Source: an uncultured Winogradskyella sp. (GTDB lineage: Bacteria > Bacteroidota > Bacteroidia > Flavobacteriales > Flavobacteriaceae). From it: DNA of 64,000 nucleotides. Under the pieces are notes generated by a model. The model was not told where the DNA came from. It saw only the letters and a program-made list of their open reading frames with translations, and made no database searches. Positions 9,000 through 18,391 of the stretch are shown one piece after another. Each line of letters starts with the position of its first letter. Position 1 is the first letter of the stretch. Made by a program: the position numbers and the translations under genes. Where the stretch lies: positions 62,001-126,000 of the forward strand of contig NZ_CANMCZ010000007.1 in the NCBI RefSeq assembly GCF_947496485.1, written 5' to 3'.

Positions 9000-11900
9000 T
9001 TTTTTACAATTTTATATACTGATGTTTGCTTCTTTGACTCTATTTTAACCATATAGAAGCCAGCTTCTAACTGACTAGTATCTATATTCAAATTAGAATC
9101 TTGATTGCTAAATATTTTATGCGCCACTAATTGACCTAAATTAGAGTAGATACGAACCGTAATTTCTTCTTCTATATTACTTTTACTTATATTAATTTGA
9201 TCTTCAAAGGGATTTGGATAGAGCATAAACTCATTAGTCATGAGTATTTGTTTTTCGTATATACCTTGGCAATCTAAATCTGTACTTACTTTTAAATTGT
9301 TTACACCTTGTTGTAACTGTAAGTTGATCGTTGAGTTGTGCGTAATAAACGAATCACCATTAAATTCTATCTTATAGCTAGCACTACCAGATAAATCTAC
9401 AGAGACCTCATTACCTGAAGCAGATCTACTCGCAAAAACTTCGAGCGGTTCTGGTTGAGTAATAATAATGGTATAACAACTTTCATAATCTGGCCATTCT
9501 GCAATAGTGATGCACATTTCGTAGGTTCCAGCTAACAGATTTAACATGTCAACACTATTGGTAAAATTATATTCTTGATAGAAGTCTTCACTAGTAAGTG
9601 TTGCTGTGTAGGCGTAAAGTTCTTGAGTTTCTATTGAAATTTTTCCATCATTACTGTTCATACAGGATTCGCCAGTAATCAAAATTGTAAAGTTGTCATT
9701 TGGCAAATCTATTATAGCACATCCAAATAAATCCACTGTAGCACCAAACTCCGTACTTGGGCATAAATCGTCTTCGTTTGGTACACCATCATTATCTGCA
9801 TCTTCGCATATGGTTTGATAGCTAGCCGTATTATCTTTGAGCCAATTGTCATAAAGTCCATCTGTGTTCGAAATAACAGCAACTGGATCATCTACCAAAA
9901 TACATCCTAAATCAGGATTATTTGTAGCATTAAATATGAGTAAGTTTTCATTATTACCATTTTGAATATTTAACTGATCTGCGATTAAAATATTGGCTTG
10001 GCAAAACAAGATGCTTAAATTTATATTCTGAGTAAAGTTTAAACTACTAATTTGGTTAGAGCCACAATTAACATCCTGTAAATTTATTAATTGATCAACT
10101 GATAAATTGGTCAGCATATTATTGGAAACATCTAAATTAATAAGGCTTAAATTGTTCTCTAGATTTATCTGAGTTAAGTTATTATTAGACACGTCTAAAG
10201 ATGTTAAGTTAGAAAGTTCGGCTAAATCAATAAGTGAAAGTGAATTACCAGAGACATTTAAATTTACTAAGAGCGCATTATTACTTAAATCTATAGTTGA
10301 AATTAAATTTTCTCCTAATTCTAAACTGGTTAGATTCACAAAATCTTCAATACCAGTTATATCTGAAATTTCACTTCCGCTGACATTTAAATAATTTATA
10401 TCATCAATGTTTTCGGTTAAGACATAATCATCTAAAGGACCGGAATCATAGCCAAAATCAATTAAGGCTTGTTCAAAATTGTCATCTGGTACATAAGTTT
10501 GTCCGAAAAAGCATTCGATTGCAAATTGAGCCGTAGCATCAATTGACCAAGTTGCACCTGAAGGAACTGAACCAGTATCTGTTTCTACACAGGTTAAATT
10601 AGGATTATTCTGTGCATTTAAATCAGTTAATATAGCATTCTGTCCATTTCTTATATTGAGAAGCTCTAATAAGTTAGATTGACAACTTATGTTTGTTAAG
10701 GATTGATTAAGCTGAAAATCGAGTTCCACAATAGTGTTATTATCACAATTAAATACTTGTAAAGACAACACCTCACTTGTTACAAACGAACTAAATGAAT
10801 TACTGGAAATATTTAGATCGATAAGATCTGTATTTGCACTAAGACCTATAGTACTTATAGAATTACTAGAGCAATTCAAATTGGTTAATAAGACATTACT
10901 TGAAACATCTAAATTAGATAACTGATTGTTTGAACAGTCAACACTAAGCAAATTAGTGTTAGAGCTTAAATCTATCTCTCCTAAAACATTGTTAGCGCAG
11001 TTTAAACTTTCTAAAGCTTCAAAATCTTCTATACCTGTGAAATCTGCAATAGCATTTCCACTAACATCTAAACTTGTTAATATATCAATATTAGCAGTTA
11101 ACACATAATCATCTAATGGTCCTGAATCATAACCTAAAGCTATTAACGCTTGTTCAAAGTTATCGTCTGGCACATAGGTTTCTCCAAAGTTGCAATTTAC
11201 ATTATATGAAGTGGTTTCATCTTTTATCCAATTTACAGGAACATTATCTGCATCATCAACCTGAATACAATCCAAATTTGGATTTCCAGAAGCATTAAAA
11301 TTAACTATATCTTCATTTATACCATTTTGAATGTCTACAAAACTTAGAAGATTATTTGAAAGGTTTATAGAAATTATTTCTGGACAAAAATCAGTTTGGT
11401 TGGCTTCAAAAACACATGCAGAAACTGCCATTGTCGTTAAATCCATATCACTTTCAATTTGATTGTTGCTTACATTAAGAGCTTTTAATTTCCCTAGATT
11501 ATTGGAGAGAATTAAACTCGTTAACATATTTGAACTTGCATTGATTTCAATTAAATCAACAGTATTACTTAAATCTAGTTCAGTTAATTGATTACTAGAG
11601 CATGATATTATTTCGAGAAGTAGATTTGAATCTAAGTCTAGTTGTGTTAGCTCATTAAAATCGCAATTTAAATGTTCTAAAAGCGTGTTTGCAGATACGT
11701 TTAGTTGAGATAATTCGTTCTGAGACACTAAAACCTCTTCTAAATCTGTATTGCTTAATAAGTTTAAATCTGAAATCTGATTAATTGAAGCAGATAGAAA
11801 ACTTAAAGTTGTATTGTTAGTAACATTAAGTTGCGTCAACTCATTTGATGCACAATCTAATGATATTAATGCCTGATAATTATTAACCAACAGACTTGAT

Positions 11901-14644
11901 AAATTGTTATTTGCACAGCTCAACCTAGTTAATGTTGAATTGTTTACACTTGCTGTATTCAAATTATCTAGCTGATTACTATTACAGTTTACGTCTTCTA
12001 TATTAGTATTACTACTTATGTCTAAATTCGTTAAATCATTATTAGAACAATTTAAAGTTTTCAGTAGTGTATTGTTGTTGATATTTAGAAGAGAGAGATT
12101 ATTATCAGCACAATCCAATACCTCTAGATTGTTATTCTGAGACGTATCAAGGTCACTTAAATTATTACCAGCGCAATACAATTCTTTTAAGCTAATAGTT
12201 CCTGTTGTATTTAATAAACCATTAGGATTACTAACATCATTAGTTAACAGGTAATTAGAGCTACAGTTTAAGCGTTCTAAATATACCATTCCGCTTACAT
12301 TTAAATTGTCTAAAAAATTACTACTACAATCTAATTCTATAAGTGATTTAAAATCTTGAATACCTTCTAAGTTAGAGATACCTTCACCACTAACATCTAA
12401 AGCTAAAATATGCTCGATATTAGCTGTTAATACCTGATTATCGGTAACATCATCATAACCTAAATCAATAAGTGCCTGCTCAAACAAAGCATCAGGTATT
12501 GCAGTAAACCGATTATTAATGCAATCACCATTATAGATTGCAAAAGCATCCTTTTGCCAACTTGCAGGAATGTTTCCAACAACGGCGTCGTCAACATTTA
12601 TACAGAACAAATTGGGATTATTTGTCGCATTAAATGCCGTCAATGAGCCATTATTTCCATTTTCAATATTAAGGGTTAATAAGTTGTTGTCATTACAAAG
12701 TATTACTGTTAAAGCAGTATTAGTAGTTAGGTTTAAATCTTCGATTTGATTGTTGGAACAATCTAGATTAACCAATGCAGTATTTGACTCTAGATTCAAC
12801 TCTGATATCATATTATTTGAGCAATTCAAGTCCTGTAATAAAGTAAAATCTTGAATTCCTGTTAGATCAGAAATAGCTAATCCTGATATATCTAAAGGTG
12901 TTGCGAGCGTATTGATATCTGCTGTTGCCACAAAATTATTTAGTGTTCCATCTGTATCAATACCTTGATCAATTAAAGCTTGTTCAAAATTATCATCAGG
13001 AATATAGGTACCACAAACTAAGTTATATGAAGCTGAAGCATCCTTCTGCCAGCCTGTAGCTGTATCTGAAAATGCTACATCATCAACTTGAATACAAAAC
13101 AAATTTGGGTTATTTATAGCGTTAAGGGCAGAAATAGATGTATTAGTTCCATTGTTAATAGTTAATGCGAACAAGTTGTTATCATTACACAACAGACTTA
13201 CTAACCCTATATTGGCTGTAACATTTAAGCTTTCAATTTCATTAAAAGAACAATCTAAATCATTTAGCAATACGTTAGCACTGACATCTAAACTAGTCAA
13301 TGAATTATTTGAACAATTAAGAATCGTTAATGCCGTATTATTAATTAGATCCATTGTCTCAATTGCATTACTCGCAATATACAATGTTGTTAAAGCTGAA
13401 TTTGCATTTAAATCTAATGCTGATAAATTATTGTTAGTGACATCTAGTTCTAATAAGGTTGTATTATTTGAAAGATCTAAACTCTCAATAGTATTAGTAC
13501 TGCAATCTAAAACTTCTAAGGCTGAAAAATCTTCAATACCTACTAAACTAGTTATTGACGCATTAGATATATTTAAATCTGTAATCATAGCTATATTAGC
13601 CGTTAAAACTAAATTATCTGAGGTATCATCATACCCTTGTGTAATCAAAGCTTGCTCAAAATTATCATCTGGTACATAGGTATAAATATCTACACATGTG
13701 TTTTCGCTGTAATATGTCCAGCCATCTTTTATCCAACCAGAAGGTGTAAAACCACTATCAATTTGAATACAAAATAAGTCTGGATTGTCAGTTGAGTTGA
13801 CTACAGCAAATAGGTCGTTATAACCATTCGCCACAATTAATGAGGTTAATTGATTTCTTGAAACATTAATTGTTGCCGAACCTTGACATAAGGTAATTGG
13901 ATCGGTTTGTGGATCTGGACAAATAACGGTATTTATAGTGCTTAAATCTAAATCGGTTAATACATTATTAGATGCATCTAGGTTTTTTAATACTGTATTT
14001 GCCGCTAAGTTTAATGCACTAATTTGATTAGAAGAACAAAACAAACTTTCTAAATTAGTATTGTTATTTACAAATAACTCTCCAGCAATTCTGTTATTTG
14101 AAATACTTAATATAGTAAGATTAGTATTGTTAGAAACATCTATAGCAGAGAGCTGATTACCTGATGCTGTGAGGCTTTCTAATACAGAATTGTTTGAAAC
14201 ATCTAAACTCTGAATTTGGTTATCGGAACAATTTAAAGTCTCTAAATTAGTGTTACTGTTTATTGAGAAAGCAGTCAAAAAATTAGAACCGCACAATAAT
14301 GATATTAAATTAGTATTGCTTGAAATATCTAGTGCTGATAAATTATTATTGTTACAAATCAATGTTTCCAGAGCTGAAAAATCTTCAATTCCAGATAAGT
14401 CTGAAATTCCTAGTCCATCAATACTAAGAGATACAACAGTATTAATTCTATCAGTTGAGACTAAACCATTATTGGCAATACCATCTCCCATACTTGCTGC
14501 GTCACCTAAACTAACTATTGTGCCATCTTCAGCATGAGTCTCAAGATAATCCTCAAAAATTGGATCTGGAATAGCTGTTTGTGCGTCTAAAGATGACACT
14601 GTAAAAAGTAAGACCAGAAAAGAAATTAGCATATTATTTTTCAT
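8996..14644 (-). CDS. Giant leucine-rich-repeat surface protein with T9SS sorting tail
   Basis: The 1882-residue product has a signal peptide (about 1-21). It is built of six large modules, each opening with a form of YVPDDNFEQALI followed by G(Y/I)D and an ANI-like segment (the first module is the diverged IPDPIFEDYL). Each module continues with short LRRs of the type LxxLDVSxNxxLxxLxCSxNxL and usually ends near NPNLxCIxVDD. A thrombospondin type 3-like segment (DADNDGVPNEDDLCP) and a beta-rich SprB-like region follow. The last 75 residues are a T9SS type A tail (YPNPFEDQI, then VRIYSNLGQ, then YKIVKK). It is probably exported across the outer membrane and attached to the surface as an adhesin or recognition protein. 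It is third in the operon that starts at 17419. Confidence 0.9.
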   Translation of the reverse strand: MKNNMLISFLVLLFTVSSLDAQTAIPDPIFEDYLETHAEDGTIVSLGDAASMGDGIANNGLVSTDRINTVVSLSIDGLGISDLSGIEDFSALETLICNNNNLSALDISSNTNLISLLCGSNFLTAFSINSNTNLETLNCSDNQIQSLDVSNNSVLESLTASGNQLSAIDVSNNTNLTILSISNNRIAGELFVNNNTNLESLFCSSNQISALNLAANTVLKNLDASNNVLTDLDLSTINTVICPDPQTDPITLCQGSATINVSRNQLTSLIVANGYNDLFAVVNSTDNPDLFCIQIDSGFTPSGWIKDGWTYYSENTCVDIYTYVPDDNFEQALITQGYDDTSDNLVLTANIAMITDLNISNASITSLVGIEDFSALEVLDCSTNTIESLDLSNNTTLLELDVTNNNLSALDLNANSALTTLYIASNAIETMDLINNTALTILNCSNNSLTSLDVSANVLLNDLDCSFNEIESLNVTANIGLVSLLCNDNNLFALTINNGTNTSISALNAINNPNLFCIQVDDVAFSDTATGWQKDASASYNLVCGTYIPDDNFEQALIDQGIDTDGTLNNFVATADINTLATPLDISGLAISDLTGIQDFTLLQDLNCSNNMISELNLESNTALVNLDCSNNQIEDLNLTTNTALTVILCNDNNLLTLNIENGNNGSLTAFNATNNPNLFCINVDDAVVGNIPASWQKDAFAIYNGDCINNRFTAIPDALFEQALIDLGYDDVTDNQVLTANIEHILALDVSGEGISNLEGIQDFKSLIELDCSSNFLDNLNVSGMVYLERLNCSSNYLLTNDVSNPNGLLNTTGTISLKELYCAGNNLSDLDTSQNNNLEVLDCADNNLSLLNINNNTLLKTLNCSNNDLTNLDISSNTNIEDVNCNSNQLDNLNTASVNNSTLTRLSCANNNLSSLLVNNYQALISLDCASNELTQLNVTNNTTLSFLSASINQISDLNLLSNTDLEEVLVSQNELSQLNVSANTLLEHLNCDFNELTQLDLDSNLLLEIISCSSNQLTELDLSNTVDLIEINASSNMLTSLILSNNLGKLKALNVSNNQIESDMDLTTMAVSACVFEANQTDFCPEIISINLSNNLLSFVDIQNGINEDIVNFNASGNPNLDCIQVDDADNVPVNWIKDETTSYNVNCNFGETYVPDDNFEQALIALGYDSGPLDDYVLTANIDILTSLDVSGNAIADFTGIEDFEALESLNCANNVLGEIDLSSNTNLLSVDCSNNQLSNLDVSSNVLLTNLNCSSNSISTIGLSANTDLIDLNISSNSFSSFVTSEVLSLQVFNCDNNTIVELDFQLNQSLTNISCQSNLLELLNIRNGQNAILTDLNAQNNPNLTCVETDTGSVPSGATWSIDATAQFAIECFFGQTYVPDDNFEQALIDFGYDSGPLDDYVLTENIDDINYLNVSGSEISDITGIEDFVNLTSLELGENLISTIDLSNNALLVNLNVSGNSLSLIDLAELSNLTSLDVSNNNLTQINLENNLSLINLDVSNNMLTNLSVDQLINLQDVNCGSNQISSLNFTQNINLSILFCQANILIADQLNIQNGNNENLLIFNATNNPDLGCILVDDPVAVISNTDGLYDNWLKDNTASYQTICEDADNDGVPNEDDLCPSTEFGATVDLFGCAIIDLPNDNFTILITGESCMNSNDGKISIETQELYAYTATLTSEDFYQEYNFTNSVDMLNLLAGTYEMCITIAEWPDYESCYTIIITQPEPLEVFASRSASGNEVSVDLSGSASYKIEFNGDSFITHNSTINLQLQQGVNNLKVSTDLDCQGIYEKQILMTNEFMLYPNPFEDQINISKSNIEEEITVRIYSNLGQLVAHKIFSNQDSNLNIDTSQLEAGFYMVKIESKKQTSVYKIVKK

Positions 14645-14675
14645 AACACTAATGTTTCTAAAGCTTTAGATTATT

Positions 14676-16856
14676 CTAATTTTTAGGTTCTAAACTTATT
14701 TCTTTATGGTAATGGATTTGCTTATCTAAATTGGTCATTATTCTTTCCATTATCTCATTCTTAAAATTAGGATCAGTCTTTAGTTTTTTCCAGAAAACAT
14801 GTTTTTCTATATCAATACCTTGAGCTTCCATTTGGTCTTGAGCCATTTTTAAGCCTTTTTCAATATCTTCTCTAGTTATTTCAAAATAGATAATCTCTCC
14901 TCTTTCAGTGTCCATGATTTCATACTTTCTGTCATCATACTTAGTTGCACTTTCAGTTTCATTAGACTGACTTGCAAGCGCCTCTAACTTTGAAGCTTCT
15001 ATATTACCAGCTAGCATGTCATATATTTTACTTATTTCATTTTTTAAACTGGCAATTTCAGCATCTTGTTCATTTACTTTCTCTTCTAATTGTAATAATA
15101 TTGGGTTGTTATCATTTCTGTTTAAGCCAACTGCTACGTTTATCATATTAAAACTAGCGAGACCATCATAGTTTTCCCATGCTATACCTACGATTTTCTT
15201 TACGTTAGTTGTATTAACTTCTGAAGGAGATATCGCTATACCTACACCATCATTTTTACCACTAGGAATGATATAATCTCCTATTCTTACTTTTCCAAAA
15301 ACTTTAACTGGTACTTGCCCCATAAAAGCTACTTTTTCATAATCTTGCTCTCTACTTTTTGGCATATTTCCTAAAACAATAGGCTTAAAAGAAACAACCA
15401 TCATTCTCTCGGCACCAGAAGTATTCTTAGATATTTTCCCCCCTTTAATTCCAACAATATCTCCATAAGTCATTTTTTCATTAAGGTCATTTCGCATTAA
15501 GTACTCGGCATAATCACCAGATCCTGATGCGTATGTAACACCTTGTAGTGATTCTTTATTAAAGTTGTACAAATCTTTATTGTCATTTGCACGATCTATG
15601 GCAAATGCCGCTGCAATCGCTTGAGCCGCTGAAGAGATCATCTCTAGTGCAGAGAATATAATATCCGCAGGACCTGGAGTTACAATACAAGCTCCAAAAC
15701 CAGTACATGGTCTATAGTCTGAAGCCGCCTTTATAACCTGCGCACCGGCAATAATTTCATCTGCAAGTGCAGAACCATAGTCTATCCAACCATCAAAAAT
15801 GTCATATTCTAAAGAGCTTTGATCAAATACCCAATCAGCATTATTTTCAAATTCATCAATAGTTTCACCCTCAATTCTACCCCAAGGTGCTGTTCGCATT
15901 TCATCATAAAAGGTTATAAAATTGGATTGATTAGATCTACTACCTTGTACTCTTATAGCTAAACCATTAATTCCTCCATCGATTAATAGTGGGTGCCATG
16001 CTATTGGCGGATTCTCAAGTGAAACACCATTCATGTCTGATGTAATTTTTACTTGACTACCTAATCCATCAATAACTGTTGTTCCATTTAAATTTGTACT
16101 TTGATTAACTACAAGTGCTTCCGCTGATAAATCTCCAAAACTAGCCTGACCATTTACAGTTAAATTACCTAATGTTGTTTGTCCTATAACATCCAATGTA
16201 CCATTTAAGGCACTATTACCATCAACTGTTAAATCGCCTGTTAAGTAAGATGGGCTGTTCAAATTTACATTGAAGCTACTGTTTAAATTGGTCTCTCCAT
16301 CTACTGTTAAAGTACCAGATAAGCTAGTTGCATTGCCATTATTTACATTAAGGGAGCTATTTAAATTAGTTGGTAACTCTACGTCTAAATGTCCATGTAA
16401 TAATGTGTGCCCTTCAACAGTAAGACTATCTGTAGCTCTTATTTTTCTATGAAGTGCATATGGCACATAAGTAAGTCGTTCTCTGCTGATTTCTTCAAAA
16501 TTAGAACCGCCTTCAAAGTCAATTTCTACTTTTAGGAATTTAGTTGTACCATCCCATTCAACGTCCTCAAAATCATCATTGTTTTCACCTATGATAAGAT
16601 TTATACGACCAAACTCGTCAGTATCTACAACACGTACTTCTTGAAATTCAGGAGTCTCTAACGGATTGTTACTATAAAGAATAGAAAACCTGAGAGCTAT
16701 TGTAGTATTAGGTAAATAATTACCTTCTGAATCTACACCAGGTAATTCTAAATCATCTGGTGAGATAATAACTGCCTGATAAGTAATACCTTCAGATTGT
16801 GCAATAACTAGAGAAGTAAAGCAAATAAGAAATGCTAAGGTTAGTATTTTTTTCAT
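14676..16856 (-). CDS. Tail-fibre-like secreted protein with peptidase G2-like autoprocessing domain
   Basis: The 726-residue product has a signal peptide (about 1-19) and a beta-rich N-domain (ITYQAVIISPDDLELPG) frequent in flavobacterial cell-surface proteins. Repeats of the LTVDGxxxLNxxxxV type (about 145-260) resemble phage tail-fibre shafts. After a linker with small hydrophobic segments comes GDYAEYLMR (about residue 450), then IVGIKGGKISKNT and MGQVPVKVFGKVRIGDYI. This pattern is known from intramolecular-chaperone or peptidase G2 domains that trim trimeric fibres. A C-terminal coiled coil follows (LLQLEEKVNEQDAEIASLK). No clear T9SS tail is visible. The gene is 31 bp from the LRR gene and in the same operon. 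A trimeric surface fibre is the best guess. Confidence 0.65.
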   Translation of the reverse strand: MKKILTLAFLICFTSLVIAQSEGITYQAVIISPDDLELPGVDSEGNYLPNTTIALRFSILYSNNPLETPEFQEVRVVDTDEFGRINLIIGENNDDFEDVEWDGTTKFLKVEIDFEGGSNFEEISRERLTYVPYALHRKIRATDSLTVEGHTLLHGHLDVELPTNLNSSLNVNNGNATSLSGTLTVDGETNLNSSFNVNLNSPSYLTGDLTVDGNSALNGTLDVIGQTTLGNLTVNGQASFGDLSAEALVVNQSTNLNGTTVIDGLGSQVKITSDMNGVSLENPPIAWHPLLIDGGINGLAIRVQGSRSNQSNFITFYDEMRTAPWGRIEGETIDEFENNADWVFDQSSLEYDIFDGWIDYGSALADEIIAGAQVIKAASDYRPCTGFGACIVTPGPADIIFSALEMISSAAQAIAAAFAIDRANDNKDLYNFNKESLQGVTYASGSGDYAEYLMRNDLNEKMTYGDIVGIKGGKISKNTSGAERMMVVSFKPIVLGNMPKSREQDYEKVAFMGQVPVKVFGKVRIGDYIIPSGKNDGVGIAISPSEVNTTNVKKIVGIAWENYDGLASFNMINVAVGLNRNDNNPILLQLEEKVNEQDAEIASLKNEISKIYDMLAGNIEASKLEALASQSNETESATKYDDRKYEIMDTERGEIIYFEITREDIEKGLKMAQDQMEAQGIDIEKHVFWKKLKTDPNFKNEIMERIMTNLDKQIHYHKEISLEPKN

Positions 16857-16888
16857 AATTCTTGGTTTTTTATGGTTGCTTAATTTTT

Positions 16889-17419
16889 TTAAATCTTGAT
16901 AAGTTTTGTATGAAAGTGCTTATGTCCTGATATGACTTTGAGTAAATAAATACCACTGTCTATATCATTAATTCTTAGTTCAACTTCTTGCAGAGGAAGG
17001 AATTCTTGGGAATGAATTGTTTTGCCATTAATATCAAAAACCATAACTGTGATATCTTTAAACATGGTATCACTAAATGATATTACAACTACATTTATAA
17101 ATGGATTTGGATATACTTTTGCTTTTAAATTACGATCAACTTCTTTATCAACTACAATCTTATTGGTCATAGGTTGTTGATACCCTTGCCTCAAATAATA
17201 TCCATTGTTGCTATGCGTACCAATGACACTAGATTGTCCAATACTTTGACTAACGTTATAACTGCCCTTAGAAGTTTCAATTGTTTTAGAAGAGCCAGCA
17301 CTTCCTAAATTAGACCTTAAGATACGATAACCAGAATTGCTCTGTGCCTGAAATTCTTGAACAAAACAGAATAAAAGCAATAAGCAAATAGGTCCTTTTA
17401 TGTTATATATTTTCATCAT
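16889..17419 (-). CDS. Small secreted protein with T9SS sorting tail
   Basis: The 176-residue product has a signal peptide ending FQAQ (about residue 26). A short central region follows (NSGYRILRSNLGSAGSSKT, then SQSIGQSSVIGTH, then LRQGYQQP), of a kind often found in small flavobacterial T9SS proteins. The C-terminal 75 residues form a type A sorting tail (VYPNPFINVVVISF, then VFDINGK, then GIYLLKVISG). Two ATG codons are adjacent (17419 and 17416) and either could be used. It is the first gene of the minus-strand operon 17419-8292; gaps are 32 and 31 bp, then an overlap. The promoter region contains direct-repeat box 2. The ligand is unknown. Confidence 0.75.
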   Translation of the reverse strand: MMKIYNIKGPICLLLLFCFVQEFQAQSNSGYRILRSNLGSAGSSKTIETSKGSYNVSQSIGQSSVIGTHSNNGYYLRQGYQQPMTNKIVVDKEVDRNLKAKVYPNPFINVVVISFSDTMFKDITVMVFDINGKTIHSQEFLPLQEVELRINDIDSGIYLLKVISGHKHFHTKLIKI

Positions 17420-17438
17420 TTATATTTTTATTGGTTAT

Positions 17439-17446
17439 GAAATTTA
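17439..17446 (-). promoter_or_regulatory. Putative -7 element of the T9SS/LRR operon
   Basis: On the minus strand TAAATTTC resembles TAnnTTTG, 19 bp before the first ATG of the operon. Box 2 lies 36 bp further upstream. This is a weak motif, supported mainly by its position. Confidence 0.3.
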
Positions 17447-17482
17447 TACTTAATTCTTTATAGTTTTACAGTAATTGTCCTA

Positions 17483-17500
17483 TGTCCACCTTTTGTCCAC
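17483..17500 (+). promoter_or_regulatory. Direct-repeat box 2 (TGTCCACC / TGTCCAC, 11-bp period)
   Basis: TGTCCACC starts at 17483 and TGTCCAC at 17494; an extra TGTCC lies at 17476. The box lies in the 96-bp gap upstream of the operon that encodes the LRR protein. Relative to that operon the half-sites point the opposite way from those of boxes 1 and 4. Confidence 0.55.
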
Positions 17501-17515
17501 TTTTATATCTAAAAG

Positions 17516-18163
17516 TTAATAATCACAGTAACATTTTGGAAGATTTATTATAAAACCCAGACCAAATTGATGCGCATTTAATTTCAGTTTTTCAGCGTTT
17601 TCGCCACTACTTATTAGTACAGATTTTCCATAGTTGTAACCAACAAAAATGGCCGTACTTCTCGAAATAGGATATTGCATCTCTACTCCACCTCTAAAGA
17701 ATAAAATATTGTTATTAAATTCTTCTTCACCAACAAGGTTAAACACATCGTTATTTATAGTTTGATTTCCTCTGATTAAAAATTCTGAAGCAACAGAGAC
17801 ATTTGCAAAAAATGAAAGATCACGTAGTTCAAACATTTTTATACCTAACCCTGCTTTTAATCCTAGGTAACTAACATCCCATTCAAAATAGTTATCGACA
17901 CTGCTTTCACTACCAATTGCTCCGTAATTGTTATAGGATGCACCTAACGATAAATACAAAGTTCTTCTAGAGTTAATACTTTGTCTGTAACCCATACCAT
18001 AGTATGATTTTGACTTAGAAAGTAAATTATCAAGTGGTCTTCCTTGAGAATTTTCATAATCAAAAGATGAGACCGTTGTACCCAATTCAAAATATAGTTG
18101 TTGGCTAAAACAAGAAATGTTTATGACCAAAACAAATGTTAGGGTTGTGAAAATTTTGAACAT
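17516..18163 (-). CDS. Outer-membrane beta-barrel protein
   Basis: The 215-residue product has a signal peptide ending CFSQQ (about residue 21). The rest is a run of alternating amphipathic strands (LYFELGTTVSSF, LYLSLGASYNNYG, YLGLKAGLGIKMF, FFRGGVEMQYPI, AIFVGYNYGKS, AHQFGLGFIINL) with glycine-rich turns, as in small eight-stranded outer-membrane barrels. The C-terminus is KCYCDY rather than a classical terminal Phe. No specific family is recognised. It is divergent from the regulator at 18392; box 3 lies 64 bp upstream of its start. It may be regulated with the surface operon. Confidence 0.65.
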   Translation of the reverse strand: MFKIFTTLTFVLVINISCFSQQLYFELGTTVSSFDYENSQGRPLDNLLSKSKSYYGMGYRQSINSRRTLYLSLGASYNNYGAIGSESSVDNYFEWDVSYLGLKAGLGIKMFELRDLSFFANVSVASEFLIRGNQTINNDVFNLVGEEEFNNNILFFRGGVEMQYPISRSTAIFVGYNYGKSVLISSGENAEKLKLNAHQFGLGFIINLPKCYCDY

Positions 18164-18226
18164 GTAACCAGTTTTTGTTGAAGCAATTTAGACAAAATAC
18201 AGTCTCATTTTCCATAAAAATGGGTC

Positions 18227-18245
18227 TGTCCACCTTTTGTCCACC
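18227..18245 (+). promoter_or_regulatory. Direct-repeat box 3 (TGTCCACC x2, 11-bp period)
   Basis: Identical TGTCCACC copies start at 18227 and 18238 in the divergent region between the beta-barrel gene (-) and regulator 2 (+). An inverted half-site GTGGACA lies at 18291-18297. A -7-like TATTTTG on the minus strand (18193-18199) is 27 bp from the box, so the barrel gene is the closer target. Confidence 0.55.
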
Positions 18246-18391
18246 ATTAAAAAAAATAGAATTTCAATTTTTTTTTGATATTTATATTGAGTGGACAACT
18301 CTTGTTTTAAATATATTAATAAACTGATTTTCAGTTATTTAAAATTAAATCATAAATAGTATTATCTTAGATAACCTAACCATTAGAAACC

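Noticed and set aside
13152..13679. Plus-strand open frame of 175 codons inside the LRR gene
   Set aside because: It is antisense to regular LRR repeats; the repeated codon pattern keeps the opposite strand open. No signal, start context or known motif.
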